From Pseudomonadota bacterium (GTDB lineage Bacteria; Desulfobacterota; Desulfobulbia; Desulfobulbales; SURF-16): 64,000 bases of DNA. Position numbers and translations under genes: made by a program. The stretch lies in NCBI GenBank assembly GCA_018897105.1, contig JAHILF010000058.1, forward strand, positions 1 through 64,000. The letters run 5' to 3'. Below the pieces are notes generated by a model. It had not been told where the DNA came from. It was given only the letters and a program-made list of their open reading frames with translations, and searched no databases. Shown piece after piece: positions 30,447-38,071 of this stretch (positions are counted from its first letter, which is position 1; every line of letters starts with the position of its first letter).

Positions 30447-30761
30447 TTACGCCTGCTCCATGGAGCATTTCAGCGGGAATTCATTACGACTGGCCAGATC
30501 GTGCACGATGTGAATTTTGGTATCGGCAATCTCCCTGGTATAAATTCCGGCAATTCCTATTCCCTGCTGATGCACATTCAACATGATCCTGGTCGCCTCG
30601 CCGGGATCTTTATAGAAAACCGTTTCCAGAATGGTGACGACAAAATCCATGGTCGTATAGTCGTCATTATGCAGCAGAACCTTGTAAAGAGGCGGTTCAA
30701 GCACCTTATGTTTTTCATCGGTGAGCACACCGCCTTCCGTCTTTTTGTCCGGCACACTCAT
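30447..30761 (-). CDS. clpS: ATP-dependent Clp protease adaptor ClpS
   Basis: ClpS delivers N-degron proteins to ClpA. The 104-aa product has the substrate and ClpA-binding elements YKVLLHNDDYTTMDFVVTIL, the ATRIMLNVHQQGIGIAGIYTREIADTKI core, and a free N-terminal extension. The ATG follows AAGGAGTAAAAA. It precedes clpA on the same strand, the usual clpS-clpA order. Confidence 0.96.
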   Translation of the reverse strand: MSVPDKKTEGGVLTDEKHKVLEPPLYKVLLHNDDYTTMDFVVTILETVFYKDPGEATRIMLNVHQQGIGIAGIYTREIADTKIHIVHDLASRNEFPLKCSMEQA

Positions 30762-30896
30762 TTTTTACTCCTTGTCATTTTCCGGTTTTTTCTTTTTCTT
30801 ATTGTAACCACTCGCAGGCATGCTGGCAAGAGAGTGAAGTCAAATGTACAGGCAGGGGGAGGGAAAAGACAAAAAACAGCCGGTCCGGCAAGTTGC

Positions 30897-32270
30897 CTAG
30901 ATGGTCTTTTTTCCCCGGGAATCCGCGCCCAGAAAGGCAAAAAGAAATCTCTCAAGAACAAGCCTGGGCGGCAGACCGCTGCTTTTCAACTGAAACTCGG
31001 CTTCCAGCAATTGCGTCAGCGCCTCCTGCAGGGTCTGCAGATCAAAATTGCCCGCCTGCTGAAAACTCTTATACAAAACAAAGGGATGACCGGCCAGAAA
31101 AGGCGACTTGCCATAATCCGTACTTTTCAATTCAGTCAGATAGCCCTTCTGGAAAGCGGGGAAAGAAAGTTCCGCAGAGTAGTAGGGCTGCCGCCGCTCC
31201 CGCAGTGCCCTGAAAAAGAGCAGTTTGCGCAGCAGATTCCGGAGTCCGGCCACCAGGGCCAGCGGATGCAGCCCGCCGGCATGCAGACGGCCAACCAACT
31301 CAAGCGAACGGGCAAGACTTGCCGAAGCCACCGCATCATTTAATTCATAGATGGCCTCTTCTCTGGTCTGACCGATAATCGCATCCACATCCGCCTGGGC
31401 CACAACTTGGGCATCGCCGACATAAAGGGCCAGCTTTTCCGTCTCGCGCACAGCAGCCACCGGATGAAAACCAACCCGGTCAAGCAGACTGTCGACTACC
31501 CCGGGTCCCGGCTTTTTGCCCAGGTCAGCCAGGGTCCGGATCACCAGATCACGGATGACCGCATCACGTCCCTTCCGGGCAGCAGACCCCGCCCCGCTGT
31601 CCACCGACAGGTCAATCACAGCACCAAGATCGCCCAGCAGCTTATAAAGTTTTTTGCGCTTATCAACCGCCTCAGTCACCAGGATCAGCACATTGCTTTT
31701 GGGTATCCCTTTCTCCAGCACCTGAAGCACAAGCTCATCCCCTGCCGCCGATTTTTCATCAGGGAATCCGGCCGGCAAAACCAGATCGCCACACCAGGCC
31801 ACATCCGCGGGCTTGTCAAAGCCGAAAAGCTTTTTCCATTGCGCATTGGAAAGATCCCGCAATGATTCATCACGGTCAAGCCCGCCGGCATGGATCATTT
31901 TCAGCAGATAGCGCCCCGCCTTTTCCGGTTTTGCCTCACCGGCCGCTTTTTTCGCCTTATCCCAGAAATTCTTGGCCACCGCCTTGGAAAAAAAGATCTG
32001 GGAATCCAGCACCCTGATCACCTGTCGGCCGGCAAAAAGACTGTATGTCTGCAGATGGCTCATGGTCTGGGCAACATTCTCCTGCTCACCATCGATGCGC
32101 CTGAGGCCCAGGTTGCGTTGTTTCTCATCCGGCAGCAGATGGCGGACAAGGTCATCCGTCACCTCTTGGCAGAGATAACGGTCACCGAAAATCAGGTATA
32201 CGGGCCTGATGACGCCATTGTTGATTTCCTTGAGCAATCCGGCTATATCTTGTCTTTGATAGATAGGCAT
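30897..32270 (-). CDS. holA: DNA polymerase III delta subunit
   Basis: Part of the clamp loader. The 457-aa product has the N-terminal signature RPVYLIFGDRYLCQEVTDDL, a middle region, and the C-terminal collar domain (ELNDAVASASLARSLELVGRLHAGG, LRNLLRKLLFFR). E. coli HolA is about 340 aa; the extra 100 residues fall in the middle (about residues 120-200). Neither the neighbouring clpS nor nfo suggests an operon. Confidence 0.9.
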   Translation of the reverse strand: MPIYQRQDIAGLLKEINNGVIRPVYLIFGDRYLCQEVTDDLVRHLLPDEKQRNLGLRRIDGEQENVAQTMSHLQTYSLFAGRQVIRVLDSQIFFSKAVAKNFWDKAKKAAGEAKPEKAGRYLLKMIHAGGLDRDESLRDLSNAQWKKLFGFDKPADVAWCGDLVLPAGFPDEKSAAGDELVLQVLEKGIPKSNVLILVTEAVDKRKKLYKLLGDLGAVIDLSVDSGAGSAARKGRDAVIRDLVIRTLADLGKKPGPGVVDSLLDRVGFHPVAAVRETEKLALYVGDAQVVAQADVDAIIGQTREEAIYELNDAVASASLARSLELVGRLHAGGLHPLALVAGLRNLLRKLLFFRALRERRQPYYSAELSFPAFQKGYLTELKSTDYGKSPFLAGHPFVLYKSFQQAGNFDLQTLQEALTQLLEAEFQLKSSGLPPRLVLERFLFAFLGADSRGKKTI

Positions 32271-32425
32271 GAAGGGAAATGTACCATTTCAGCGGCAACT
32301 CTTCAAATGAAAGAATTGAGGGTGGAGAAATCAGAAGTCAGGAGTCAGGAGTCAGAAAAAGGGATTAAATGAACTTTCTTATGCCTCCTGGATTCTGACT
32401 TCCTGCTCCTGACTCCTCAAAAACC
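32271..32425. repeat. GTCAGGA heptamer repeats in the holA-nfo gap
   Basis: Copies of an AGTCAGG-like heptamer occur at 32335-32356 (GAAGTCAGGAGTCAGGAGTC) and, in inverted form, at 32391-32419 (CTGACTTCCTGCTCCTGACTCC). The two groups could form an imperfect hairpin. Related runs occur at 37545-37565, 38036-38058 and 43410-43440, and a GTGAGAAGT variety at 33293-33310, 48785-48800 and 59574-59590. Confidence 0.7.
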
Positions 32426-33295
32426 ATGGCTCTTCTCGGCGCGCATATGTCCGTGGCAGGCGGACTTCATCTGGCCTTTGCCCACATTAAAAAGGTGGGA
32501 GGTCAGGCCCTGCAGATCTTTACCCGTAATCAGCGGCAATGGCATGCCGCCCCCATAACTGCGGATGAGCAGCGGTTATTTCGCGCTGCATGGCGTGATT
32601 GGGGCGACTGGCCGGTGGCTGCACACAACTCCTATCTGATCAACCTGGCCTCACCGGATAAAGAAGTACGGGACAAATCCGTCACCGCGCTTGCAGCAGA
32701 GCTTGAGCGTTGCGCAGCCCTGGCCATCCCCTTGCTCATCATGCATCCCGGCTCCCATGGCGGCGACGGGGTTGAAGCCGGCCTGCCGCGCATGGTGGGA
32801 AATCTTGACCAGGCCCTGGCCAGGGCAACGAACGCCGAACAGGTCACCGTGCTGCTGGAAAACACCGCAGGCCAGGGGAACGCCCTGGGGGCAAAATTTG
32901 CCGAGATCGCCTTTATCATCAACCATTGCGGCGACAGCAGTCGGCTGGGCGTCTGCCTGGACACCTGCCATCTCTTTGCCGCGGGCTATGACTTCCGCAC
33001 CAGCAAAAGCTACCGGAAGACCATGGGGGAATTTGACCGGCTTATCGGCATTGACCGCCTGCGGTTCTTCCATCTCAACGATTCAATCAGGGGGCTTGGC
33101 AGCCGGGTCGACCGCCATGAACATATCGGCCAGGGCCGTATCGGACTGGCCGGCTTCAGAAATTTCATCATCGATCCCCGTTTCCGTGATCAGCCCATGA
33201 CCCTGGAGACGCCGAAGGGCAAGGATCTCAAAGAGGACATGGTGAATCTGCAGGTGCTGCGGGGTCTGCTGGCCGGGAGCAGCGGCGAAAAGTAA
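32426..33295 (+). CDS. nfo: Endonuclease IV (AP endonuclease)
   Basis: Cuts DNA 5' to abasic sites in base-excision repair, using three zinc ions. The 289-aa sequence has the family motifs MHPGSHGGDG, LGVCLDTCHLFAAGYD, FHLNDS and DRHEHIGQGRIGLAGF, so the metal-binding set appears complete. It lies upstream of, and convergent with, the Nth-Xth fusion, a second AP-site repair gene. Start and length are typical. Confidence 0.95.
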   Translation: MALLGAHMSVAGGLHLAFAHIKKVGGQALQIFTRNQRQWHAAPITADEQRLFRAAWRDWGDWPVAAHNSYLINLASPDKEVRDKSVTALAAELERCAALAIPLLIMHPGSHGGDGVEAGLPRMVGNLDQALARATNAEQVTVLLENTAGQGNALGAKFAEIAFIINHCGDSSRLGVCLDTCHLFAAGYDFRTSKSYRKTMGEFDRLIGIDRLRFFHLNDSIRGLGSRVDRHEHIGQGRIGLAGFRNFIIDPRFRDQPMTLETPKGKDLKEDMVNLQVLRGLLAGSSGEK

Positions 33296-33316
33296 GGAGT
33301 GAGAACTTCTCCTTCC

Positions 33317-34804
33317 TCACTTAAAATCAAGCTGCACCGGGCAATGATCCGAGCCCATGACATCCTTGAGAATGGCCGCGCCCTGTACCCGGTGCCTGCT
33401 TTTCTCATCCACGCAGAAATAATCTATCCGCCAGCCGATGTCCTTGGCCCGGGCGTTAAAGCGGTAACTCCACCAGGTATAGTGGCCGCCCTCGGCATTG
33501 AACATACGGAAGCTGTCAACAAAGCCCGCAGCCAGAAAGCTATCCAGCCAGCTTCTTTCTTCTGGGGTGAAACCGGCATTCTGTTCGTTGCTTTTCGGAT
33601 TTTTCAGGTCGATTTCCTGGTGGGCCACATTATAATCGCCGCACAACACCACGGATTTTTGCGCGGCAAGGCTTTGGGCAAATTCCTGCAGGGCGCGGTT
33701 AAAGGCAAGCTTATAGTCCAGCCGCTTCAACCCTTCGGCGGCGTTGGGGAAGTAGCAGTTGATCAGGAAAAAATCGGTAAACTCCAGGGTGAGAACCCGG
33801 CCCTCATTGTCAAAGGCGGGCTCATTCATGCCATAGCGAACGCTTACCGGCGCCATACGGCTGTAGACCGCCACCCCGGAATAGCCTTTGCGCTCGGCGC
33901 AGTGCCAGAAAGACTGGTAGCCTTTAATATTTTTCAACTCGTCGCTTAACTGATCCTCCTGGACCTTGGTTTCCTGGACGGCCAGGATGTCCGGATCCAG
34001 ATCCTGAACCAGTTCGACAAATCCTTTTTTTTCCACGGCCCGGATGCCATTGACATTCCAGCAGAGAAGTTTCAGCGTATGCTCCATGGGAGTGGCCCTC
34101 CTGTCGCACGGCACCCGGCGTGGCGTGACGCCGATCTGCGGGCAATACTGCTGGATAACACAGCGGTCGCAATGGGGAGATATGGGCCGGCAGGTGCCCT
34201 GGCCAAAGGCCACCAGGATGGAATTGACCGTGAGCCAGTGCTTCTCCGGCAATTTCCCCCGCAGGGCCATCTCCGTATCCAGCGGTGTTTTGGTCAGCAC
34301 GTAACCCCAGATATTCATGATGCGGTGCACATGGGTATCCACACAGATGGCCGGTTTATGAAAGGCCACACTGACCACCAGATTTGCCGTCTTGCGTCCC
34401 ACGCCGGGAAGCTTGGTCAGCGTTTCCACCTCGTCGGGGATCACACCGCCCATGGCCGCGATAGCCTCGGGCAACTTGGCCAGATACCCCGCCTTGTTGC
34501 GGTAAAAACCCACCGGATAGATGAGCCGGGCAATCTCCTCTTCGGAAAGCGCGGCCAGGCTCTCGAGATCCGAGGCCTTGTTGAACAGCCGGACCGCGGC
34601 GCCGGCCGTGGTCTCATCCTTGGTGCGGGCGGACAGGATGGTCGCCACCAGCACCTGAAAGGGGTCCTTGCTCTGCACGGCGATCAAATCCACCACCGGC
34701 ACCTTGTAACCGGCCACCTCTTTAGCCAATATGGCCAGGATCAGGTCGATGTCGAATGCCTTCTTCTTAGCTGCATCTTTCTGTGTCGGCATGATGAATT
34801 GCAA
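33317..34804 (-). CDS. Endonuclease III-exonuclease III fusion (Nth-Xth)
   Basis: One 495-aa frame joins two base-excision repair enzymes. Residues about 15-225 are endonuclease III: the helix-hairpin-helix LPGVGRKTANLV with the catalytic Lys138, the catalytic Asp156 in CVDTHVHRI, and a [4Fe-4S] loop at C205, C212, C215 and C221. Residues 240-495 are exonuclease III/AP endonuclease: LKLLCWNVNGIRA, DILAVQETKV, CGDYNVAHQEIDLKNPK, and the C-terminal MGSDHCP. The first would remove oxidised bases and nick the abasic site; the second would cut 5' to it and clean the 3' end. The junction is short (GVTPRRVPCDRRATP). At the junction an AGGAGG at 34102-34097 stands 9 bases before an ATG at 34087 (Met240), so the Xth half could also be made alone. 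I know of no common Nth-Xth fusion; a joined frame from loss of a stop codon is likely. Confidence 0.88.
   Translation of the reverse strand: MQFIMPTQKDAAKKKAFDIDLILAILAKEVAGYKVPVVDLIAVQSKDPFQVLVATILSARTKDETTAGAAVRLFNKASDLESLAALSEEEIARLIYPVGFYRNKAGYLAKLPEAIAAMGGVIPDEVETLTKLPGVGRKTANLVVSVAFHKPAICVDTHVHRIMNIWGYVLTKTPLDTEMALRGKLPEKHWLTVNSILVAFGQGTCRPISPHCDRCVIQQYCPQIGVTPRRVPCDRRATPMEHTLKLLCWNVNGIRAVEKKGFVELVQDLDPDILAVQETKVQEDQLSDELKNIKGYQSFWHCAERKGYSGVAVYSRMAPVSVRYGMNEPAFDNEGRVLTLEFTDFFLINCYFPNAAEGLKRLDYKLAFNRALQEFAQSLAAQKSVVLCGDYNVAHQEIDLKNPKSNEQNAGFTPEERSWLDSFLAAGFVDSFRMFNAEGGHYTWWSYRFNARAKDIGWRIDYFCVDEKSRHRVQGAAILKDVMGSDHCPVQLDFK
34085..34102 (-). promoter_or_regulatory. Internal ribosome binding site and start inside the Nth-Xth frame
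   Basis: AGGAGG at 34102-34097, spacer of 9 bases, then ATG at 34087-34085. This is a near-ideal start for a free exonuclease III of 256 aa. Confidence 0.7.
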
Positions 34805-34859
34805 TGATTAACGATATGACACTATTATAATGAGTAACATTGATTTCGGGCCACAAGCC

Positions 34860-34931
34860 GTAGGAGCGGGCCATGCCCGCGATTATGCGTATCCGGTCTC
34901 ATACACTATCGCGGGCAAGGCCCGCTCCTAC
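34860..34931. repeat. Inverted pair of REP elements (GTAG head)
   Basis: The left arm 34860-34883 begins GTAGGAGCGGGC and contains the small hairpin GCGGGC-CAT-GCCCGC; the right arm 34908-34931 is its reverse complement with one change, and 24 bases lie between. The GTAG head and GC-rich stem are the design of REP sequences mobilised by RAYT transposases. A second pair is at 41639-41710. Confidence 0.85.
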
Positions 34932-34963
34932 AGACGACTGGATAGCCCCGCAGGCAATGGGCG

Positions 34964-34995
34964 AAAAAAAAGCCCCGCACAAGGCAGGGCTTTTT
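34964..34995 (-). terminator. Intrinsic terminator of the porin gene
   Basis: On the minus strand AAAAAGCCCTGC pairs with GCGGGGCTTTT around the short loop CTTGT, followed by a run of T. It lies about 25 bases after the porin stop. Confidence 0.8.
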
Positions 34996-35020
34996 GTCTC
35001 ACATTCTAATTAAGAAAAAA

Positions 35021-36400
35021 TTAGAATGTCATGGTCAGGTGATGGCTGAGCAGATACAGATCTTCAGAATCCTGGCCTGCTGTTTTGGCGATATCATCAA
35101 AGAAGTCGCCGGTGTTGAAGTAAGCAGCATGCACCTCATAGGTGAGGTTGTCAAGCAGCTTGTACTTGGCGCCCAGGTCGATCTCCCAGCCGTACTCGTC
35201 ATCAACGCTTACACCATAAGCAGCCTCAACCATATCTGTGGTATCAGCCCAGGCGTAGGCAATGGCGCCGTGCAGGGTCAACTGGTCGGAAACCTGGAAA
35301 TCGGAATGAACGCCGATGGCATTCACACCGCTGGTGGTCATGTTGGGGTCAGCATTGAAGACATCGCTGTTCAGCATGCCGGTCAGGTCGCCGGTGAGGA
35401 TGTAGTAGGGGTTGAAGTCATCACCCAGACCGTCTTCCAGGGTGCCTGCGCCTCCCATGGCTGCGGTTACATCAGCGTCTGCGTGGGTCAAGATGTCGTC
35501 ATCCTGGCCCTCGGCCCAGAAGTACATCATGCCGACATCAAGCTTGTCGAATTGGCCGCTGGCGTCCAGCATAAGGGCCATGGCGTCAACATCCTGATCT
35601 TCCTGCACGCCGGCGATTTCCGTGTCATAATCTGCAAAATCACCGAACCGCCAGCCCCATTCGCCCTCGATGGTGAAGTTAGCGATCTTGCCCACACCAT
35701 AGGCGCGCAGCTGATGCTGCTGGCGGTCATAATTTGAAGGGGCATTATCATCGCTTGCACCTTTATAATTATAATAATCGTAGCCGGCCAACAGCAGCAG
35801 CTTGTCGGTCTTATAGGTCAGGTCGATCTCATAAACATCATTGTCTGCGTCATCATTGTTGTTATACCCGTCGTTCTCTGTGGTTTTCTGGGTGAAGACC
35901 AGGAGTTCGAAAGGATCGGCCACAAAGCTCGGCCACCACATAAGCCGGTCGGCGTGTTGGTAGGTGCTCATGAAATCGCCGCCCCAGGGGGGTACCACAC
36001 AGCGGCCGGCGCGGATTTTACCAACCGGTGACATGTACTCCATGTAAAGGGTGTACACATCGATGGTCTGTCCATCTGCGGCATCGTCTTGGTTGCCCCA
36101 GACATTGTACCTGGCAAACCAGAGCTCGGAGAACATGGTGATCTTGTCATTGACTTTGAGCTGCGGCTTGACAATGAAGGTGTGCAGCCAGGCTGAATCG
36201 GTGCCGGCATCGTCATTATAGGGGTCGAAACCACCACTTTTGGCGTTATACGAGATTGAATTGTCATTCCCGTCAGCATTGTTCAGCATGACGCCGTCGA
36301 TCACGTACTGGCCGCTCATGGAAAAATCCAGAGCGGATGCGGTGCCGGCCACGCCCATTACTAGGCCGAGGGCGGCAACTGTTGAAATAATTTTTTTCAT
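35021..36400 (-). CDS. Outer-membrane porin-like beta-barrel protein
   Basis: The 459-aa protein starts with a clear signal peptide (MKKIISTVAALGLVMGVAGTASA), then shows alternating beta strands rich in aromatic and acidic residues, with YDYYNYKGASDD and DSWLHTF-like segments, and a C-terminal LSHHLTMTF ending in the Phe typical of barrels assembled by Bam. Similar proteins are annotated as major porins in Desulfobacterota. What passes through it is unknown. AAAGGAGATTTAAG precedes the ATG; an intrinsic terminator follows. A possible operator, 36553-36569, lies about 150 bases upstream. Confidence 0.8.
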   Translation of the reverse strand: MKKIISTVAALGLVMGVAGTASALDFSMSGQYVIDGVMLNNADGNDNSISYNAKSGGFDPYNDDAGTDSAWLHTFIVKPQLKVNDKITMFSELWFARYNVWGNQDDAADGQTIDVYTLYMEYMSPVGKIRAGRCVVPPWGGDFMSTYQHADRLMWWPSFVADPFELLVFTQKTTENDGYNNNDDADNDVYEIDLTYKTDKLLLLAGYDYYNYKGASDDNAPSNYDRQQHQLRAYGVGKIANFTIEGEWGWRFGDFADYDTEIAGVQEDQDVDAMALMLDASGQFDKLDVGMMYFWAEGQDDDILTHADADVTAAMGGAGTLEDGLGDDFNPYYILTGDLTGMLNSDVFNADPNMTTSGVNAIGVHSDFQVSDQLTLHGAIAYAWADTTDMVEAAYGVSVDDEYGWEIDLGAKYKLLDNLTYEVHAAYFNTGDFFDDIAKTAGQDSEDLYLLSHHLTMTF

Positions 36401-36759
36401 CTTAAATCTCCTTTTCTCTTATTAAGAAAGATGAATATAAAAGCGGGCTCCACCATGGAACCCATCCCCTGTTCATCAGCAGCTCCGCGCCTTTTCCCGG
36501 AAATATTTCTATCCCCCCCGCAAAAAGACCGCGCTAACAGCTGATCATACTCTGGTTCATATAGAACCAAACATTTATTACCCAAATCCGTGACCTTTGG
36601 CAAGAAATAATCGCACAAATCCTTACTTATTACATTTTATTTAGATTTTTTCCGGAAGCATTTGTCAAGTTATTTTCTCTTTTTTATGAATATCCGCTCA
36701 TTTCACCTGCTTTTTTTTAGGGTCCGCATAGGAATTATTTCCAACGCCTCTTCATAATT
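36401..36759. other. Divergent intergenic region upstream of the porin
   Basis: This 359-base gap must hold the promoter of the porin gene, read leftward, and of the YafD-like gene, read rightward. It holds the inverted repeat at 36553-36569, described separately. I see no gene. Confidence 0.5.
36553..36569. promoter_or_regulatory. Perfect inverted repeat TGGTTC-N5-GAACCA upstream of the porin
   Basis: TGGTTC ATATA GAACCA is a 17-base dyad, 153 bases upstream of the porin start. Its shape fits an operator for a dimeric regulator of the porin or of the divergent gene. No regulator gene is adjacent. Confidence 0.4.
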
Positions 36760-37572
36760 ATGTTAGAATATTTTCTCATGAAGGGCATCACCCACACCAT
36801 ACCAAAACGCGCCAATGTGCTCTCCTCTTTTGGCCGGACCTCCGAGCCCGCCATCAGTCGCCGTTTTTCCGTCCTGGTCTGGAATATCCACAAGGCAAAA
36901 AATTCCCAATGGGCCGCTGATTTCCAGCATCTGCTGCAAGGCAAGGACCTGGTTCTGCTGCAGGAGGCTTTCCTGCGGCCCGCCATGCTGAATATTCTCC
37001 AGCTGACCCCTCATCTGCGCTGGGATCTGGCCGCTGGTTTCACCCGGCGCCTGGACGCCATTGACATAGGGGTGATGACAGGCTGCCGCGCCAACCCCCG
37101 CAGCCTCTTCTTTCTCCGCTCCCCTGTGCACGAACCGCTGGTGCGGCTGCCGAAAATGGCCATCGGCACCCGCTACGCCTTAGAGTTTAGTGATCAGGAA
37201 CTGCTTGTTCTCAATGTCCACGCCATAAACTTCGTGCGGATCAACAAATTCAAACGGCAGATGCAGCAACTGGAAGCCGAACTTGACGAACACGCCGGCC
37301 CTATCCTGCTTGGTGGTGATTTCAACACCTGGCTGGCCAGCCGGGCCGACTTCCTCCGGGCAATGATCGGCAACCTGCGCATGGATCTCGCCACCTTCCA
37401 GCCCGACCGCCGCTCCCGCTATTTCGGCCAGGTCCTGGACCATGTTTTTGTCCGAGGCCTGAGAATCGTCTCCGCCTCCTGCCATTTCCATATCAGAAGC
37501 TCGGACCACCAACCCATTGAGCTGGTGCTTGAAGGGGAGGAGTCAGGAGACAGCTGTCAGAAGACAGAATGA
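36760..37572 (+). CDS. Endonuclease/exonuclease/phosphatase family protein (YafD-like)
   Basis: The 270-aa product has the EEP fold motifs: VLVWNIHKAKNSQW at the start, LLQEAFLRP with the metal-binding Glu, LLNVHAI-like VLNVHAINFVR, LLGGDFNTW, and SDHQPIELVLE at the end. It resembles E. coli YafD rather than exonuclease III. Membrane helices are absent. A start at 36781 (MKGITHT) is also possible. Its last 10 codons fall in a sequence resembling the GTCAGGA repeats (positions 37545-37565) and its stop overlaps the start of the broken four-helix-bundle gene by 4 bases. Confidence 0.85.
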   Translation: MLEYFLMKGITHTIPKRANVLSSFGRTSEPAISRRFSVLVWNIHKAKNSQWAADFQHLLQGKDLVLLQEAFLRPAMLNILQLTPHLRWDLAAGFTRRLDAIDIGVMTGCRANPRSLFFLRSPVHEPLVRLPKMAIGTRYALEFSDQELLVLNVHAINFVRINKFKRQMQQLEAELDEHAGPILLGGDFNTWLASRADFLRAMIGNLRMDLATFQPDRRSRYFGQVLDHVFVRGLRIVSASCHFHIRSSDHQPIELVLEGEESGDSCQKTE

Positions 37573-38046
37573 ACAGACAACCTGCAAAACGATTTCAAGA
37601 CCTTATCGTCTGGCAAAAGGCGCATGCATTTGTTTTGTCACTTCATGCTTAGGAGCCGTTACGAAATAACATGGCCATTTTTTCAATTTCGTTACGGCTC
37701 CTTATGCCGTTCCGCGCATTTCTCTGGCCATGTTATTTTTTTTCAACGGCTTACAGCTGCACTTTTCCGCAAAATAAACTTTACGGGCTTACGTCTCAGA
37801 CGCGACGAGCGGCTGTTTCCATTCCCGCCAAATGCCGAGGGATTCAAAAGAAGAACGAAACCGGACAAGGTGGGATTTTTAAATATAGCCCAAGGATCGC
37901 TGGAAGAATGCCGCTATTATCTGCTATTGGCCAAGGACCTCGGGTATGGCGAGAACAAAAACTTAAGAGAACAACTTGAAGAAACCAGTTAATTGCTGGA
38001 GTCGTATATGTGTCTGCCATGCCTCATCCCGCATCCTGACTCCTGA
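37569..38046 (+). pseudogene. Four-helix-bundle (S23-type) protein gene, broken by an inserted element
   Basis: The gene starts MNRQPAKRFQDLIVWQKAHAFVL, the standard start of S23/23S-rRNA intervening-sequence family proteins, then reads TAG at 37650. After a 100-base element (37652-37751) the protein resumes FPQNKLYGLTSQTRRAAVSIPA. A 2-base loss then changes the frame (expected PANIAEG), after which FLNIAQGSLEECRYYLLLAKDLGYG follows in another frame. A stop TAA at 37990 interrupts the last helix (expected Lys or similar), with LLESYMC beyond. Removing the element and one of the duplicated TA (or GCTTA) copies restores a continuous reading through the insertion point. So three kinds of damage are present. 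The family function is unclear even for intact members. Confidence 0.85.
37652..37751. mobile_element. MITE-like 100-bp element, copy A
   Basis: The element sits in the S23-type gene and is flanked by GCTTA (37647-37651 and 37749-37753), so the duplication is 5 bases, or only TA if the ends are GGAGCCGTT...AACGGCT. The ends pair: AATAACATGGCCA near the left matches TGGCCATGTTATT near the right perfectly, and AGCCGTT matches AACGGCT. A second inner dyad, GGAGCCGTTACGAAAT against ATTTCGTTACGGCTCC with one change, lies in the left half. It carries no gene, so transposition would need an outside transposase; a TA target fits the IS630/Tc1 group. Confidence 0.75.
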
Positions 38047-38071
38047 CTTCTGACTTCTACCCAACACCGCC

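Noticed and set aside
34860-34931. A CRISPR-like repeat, judged from similar arms
   Set aside because: Only one inverted pair per site; no spacers; matches REP design.
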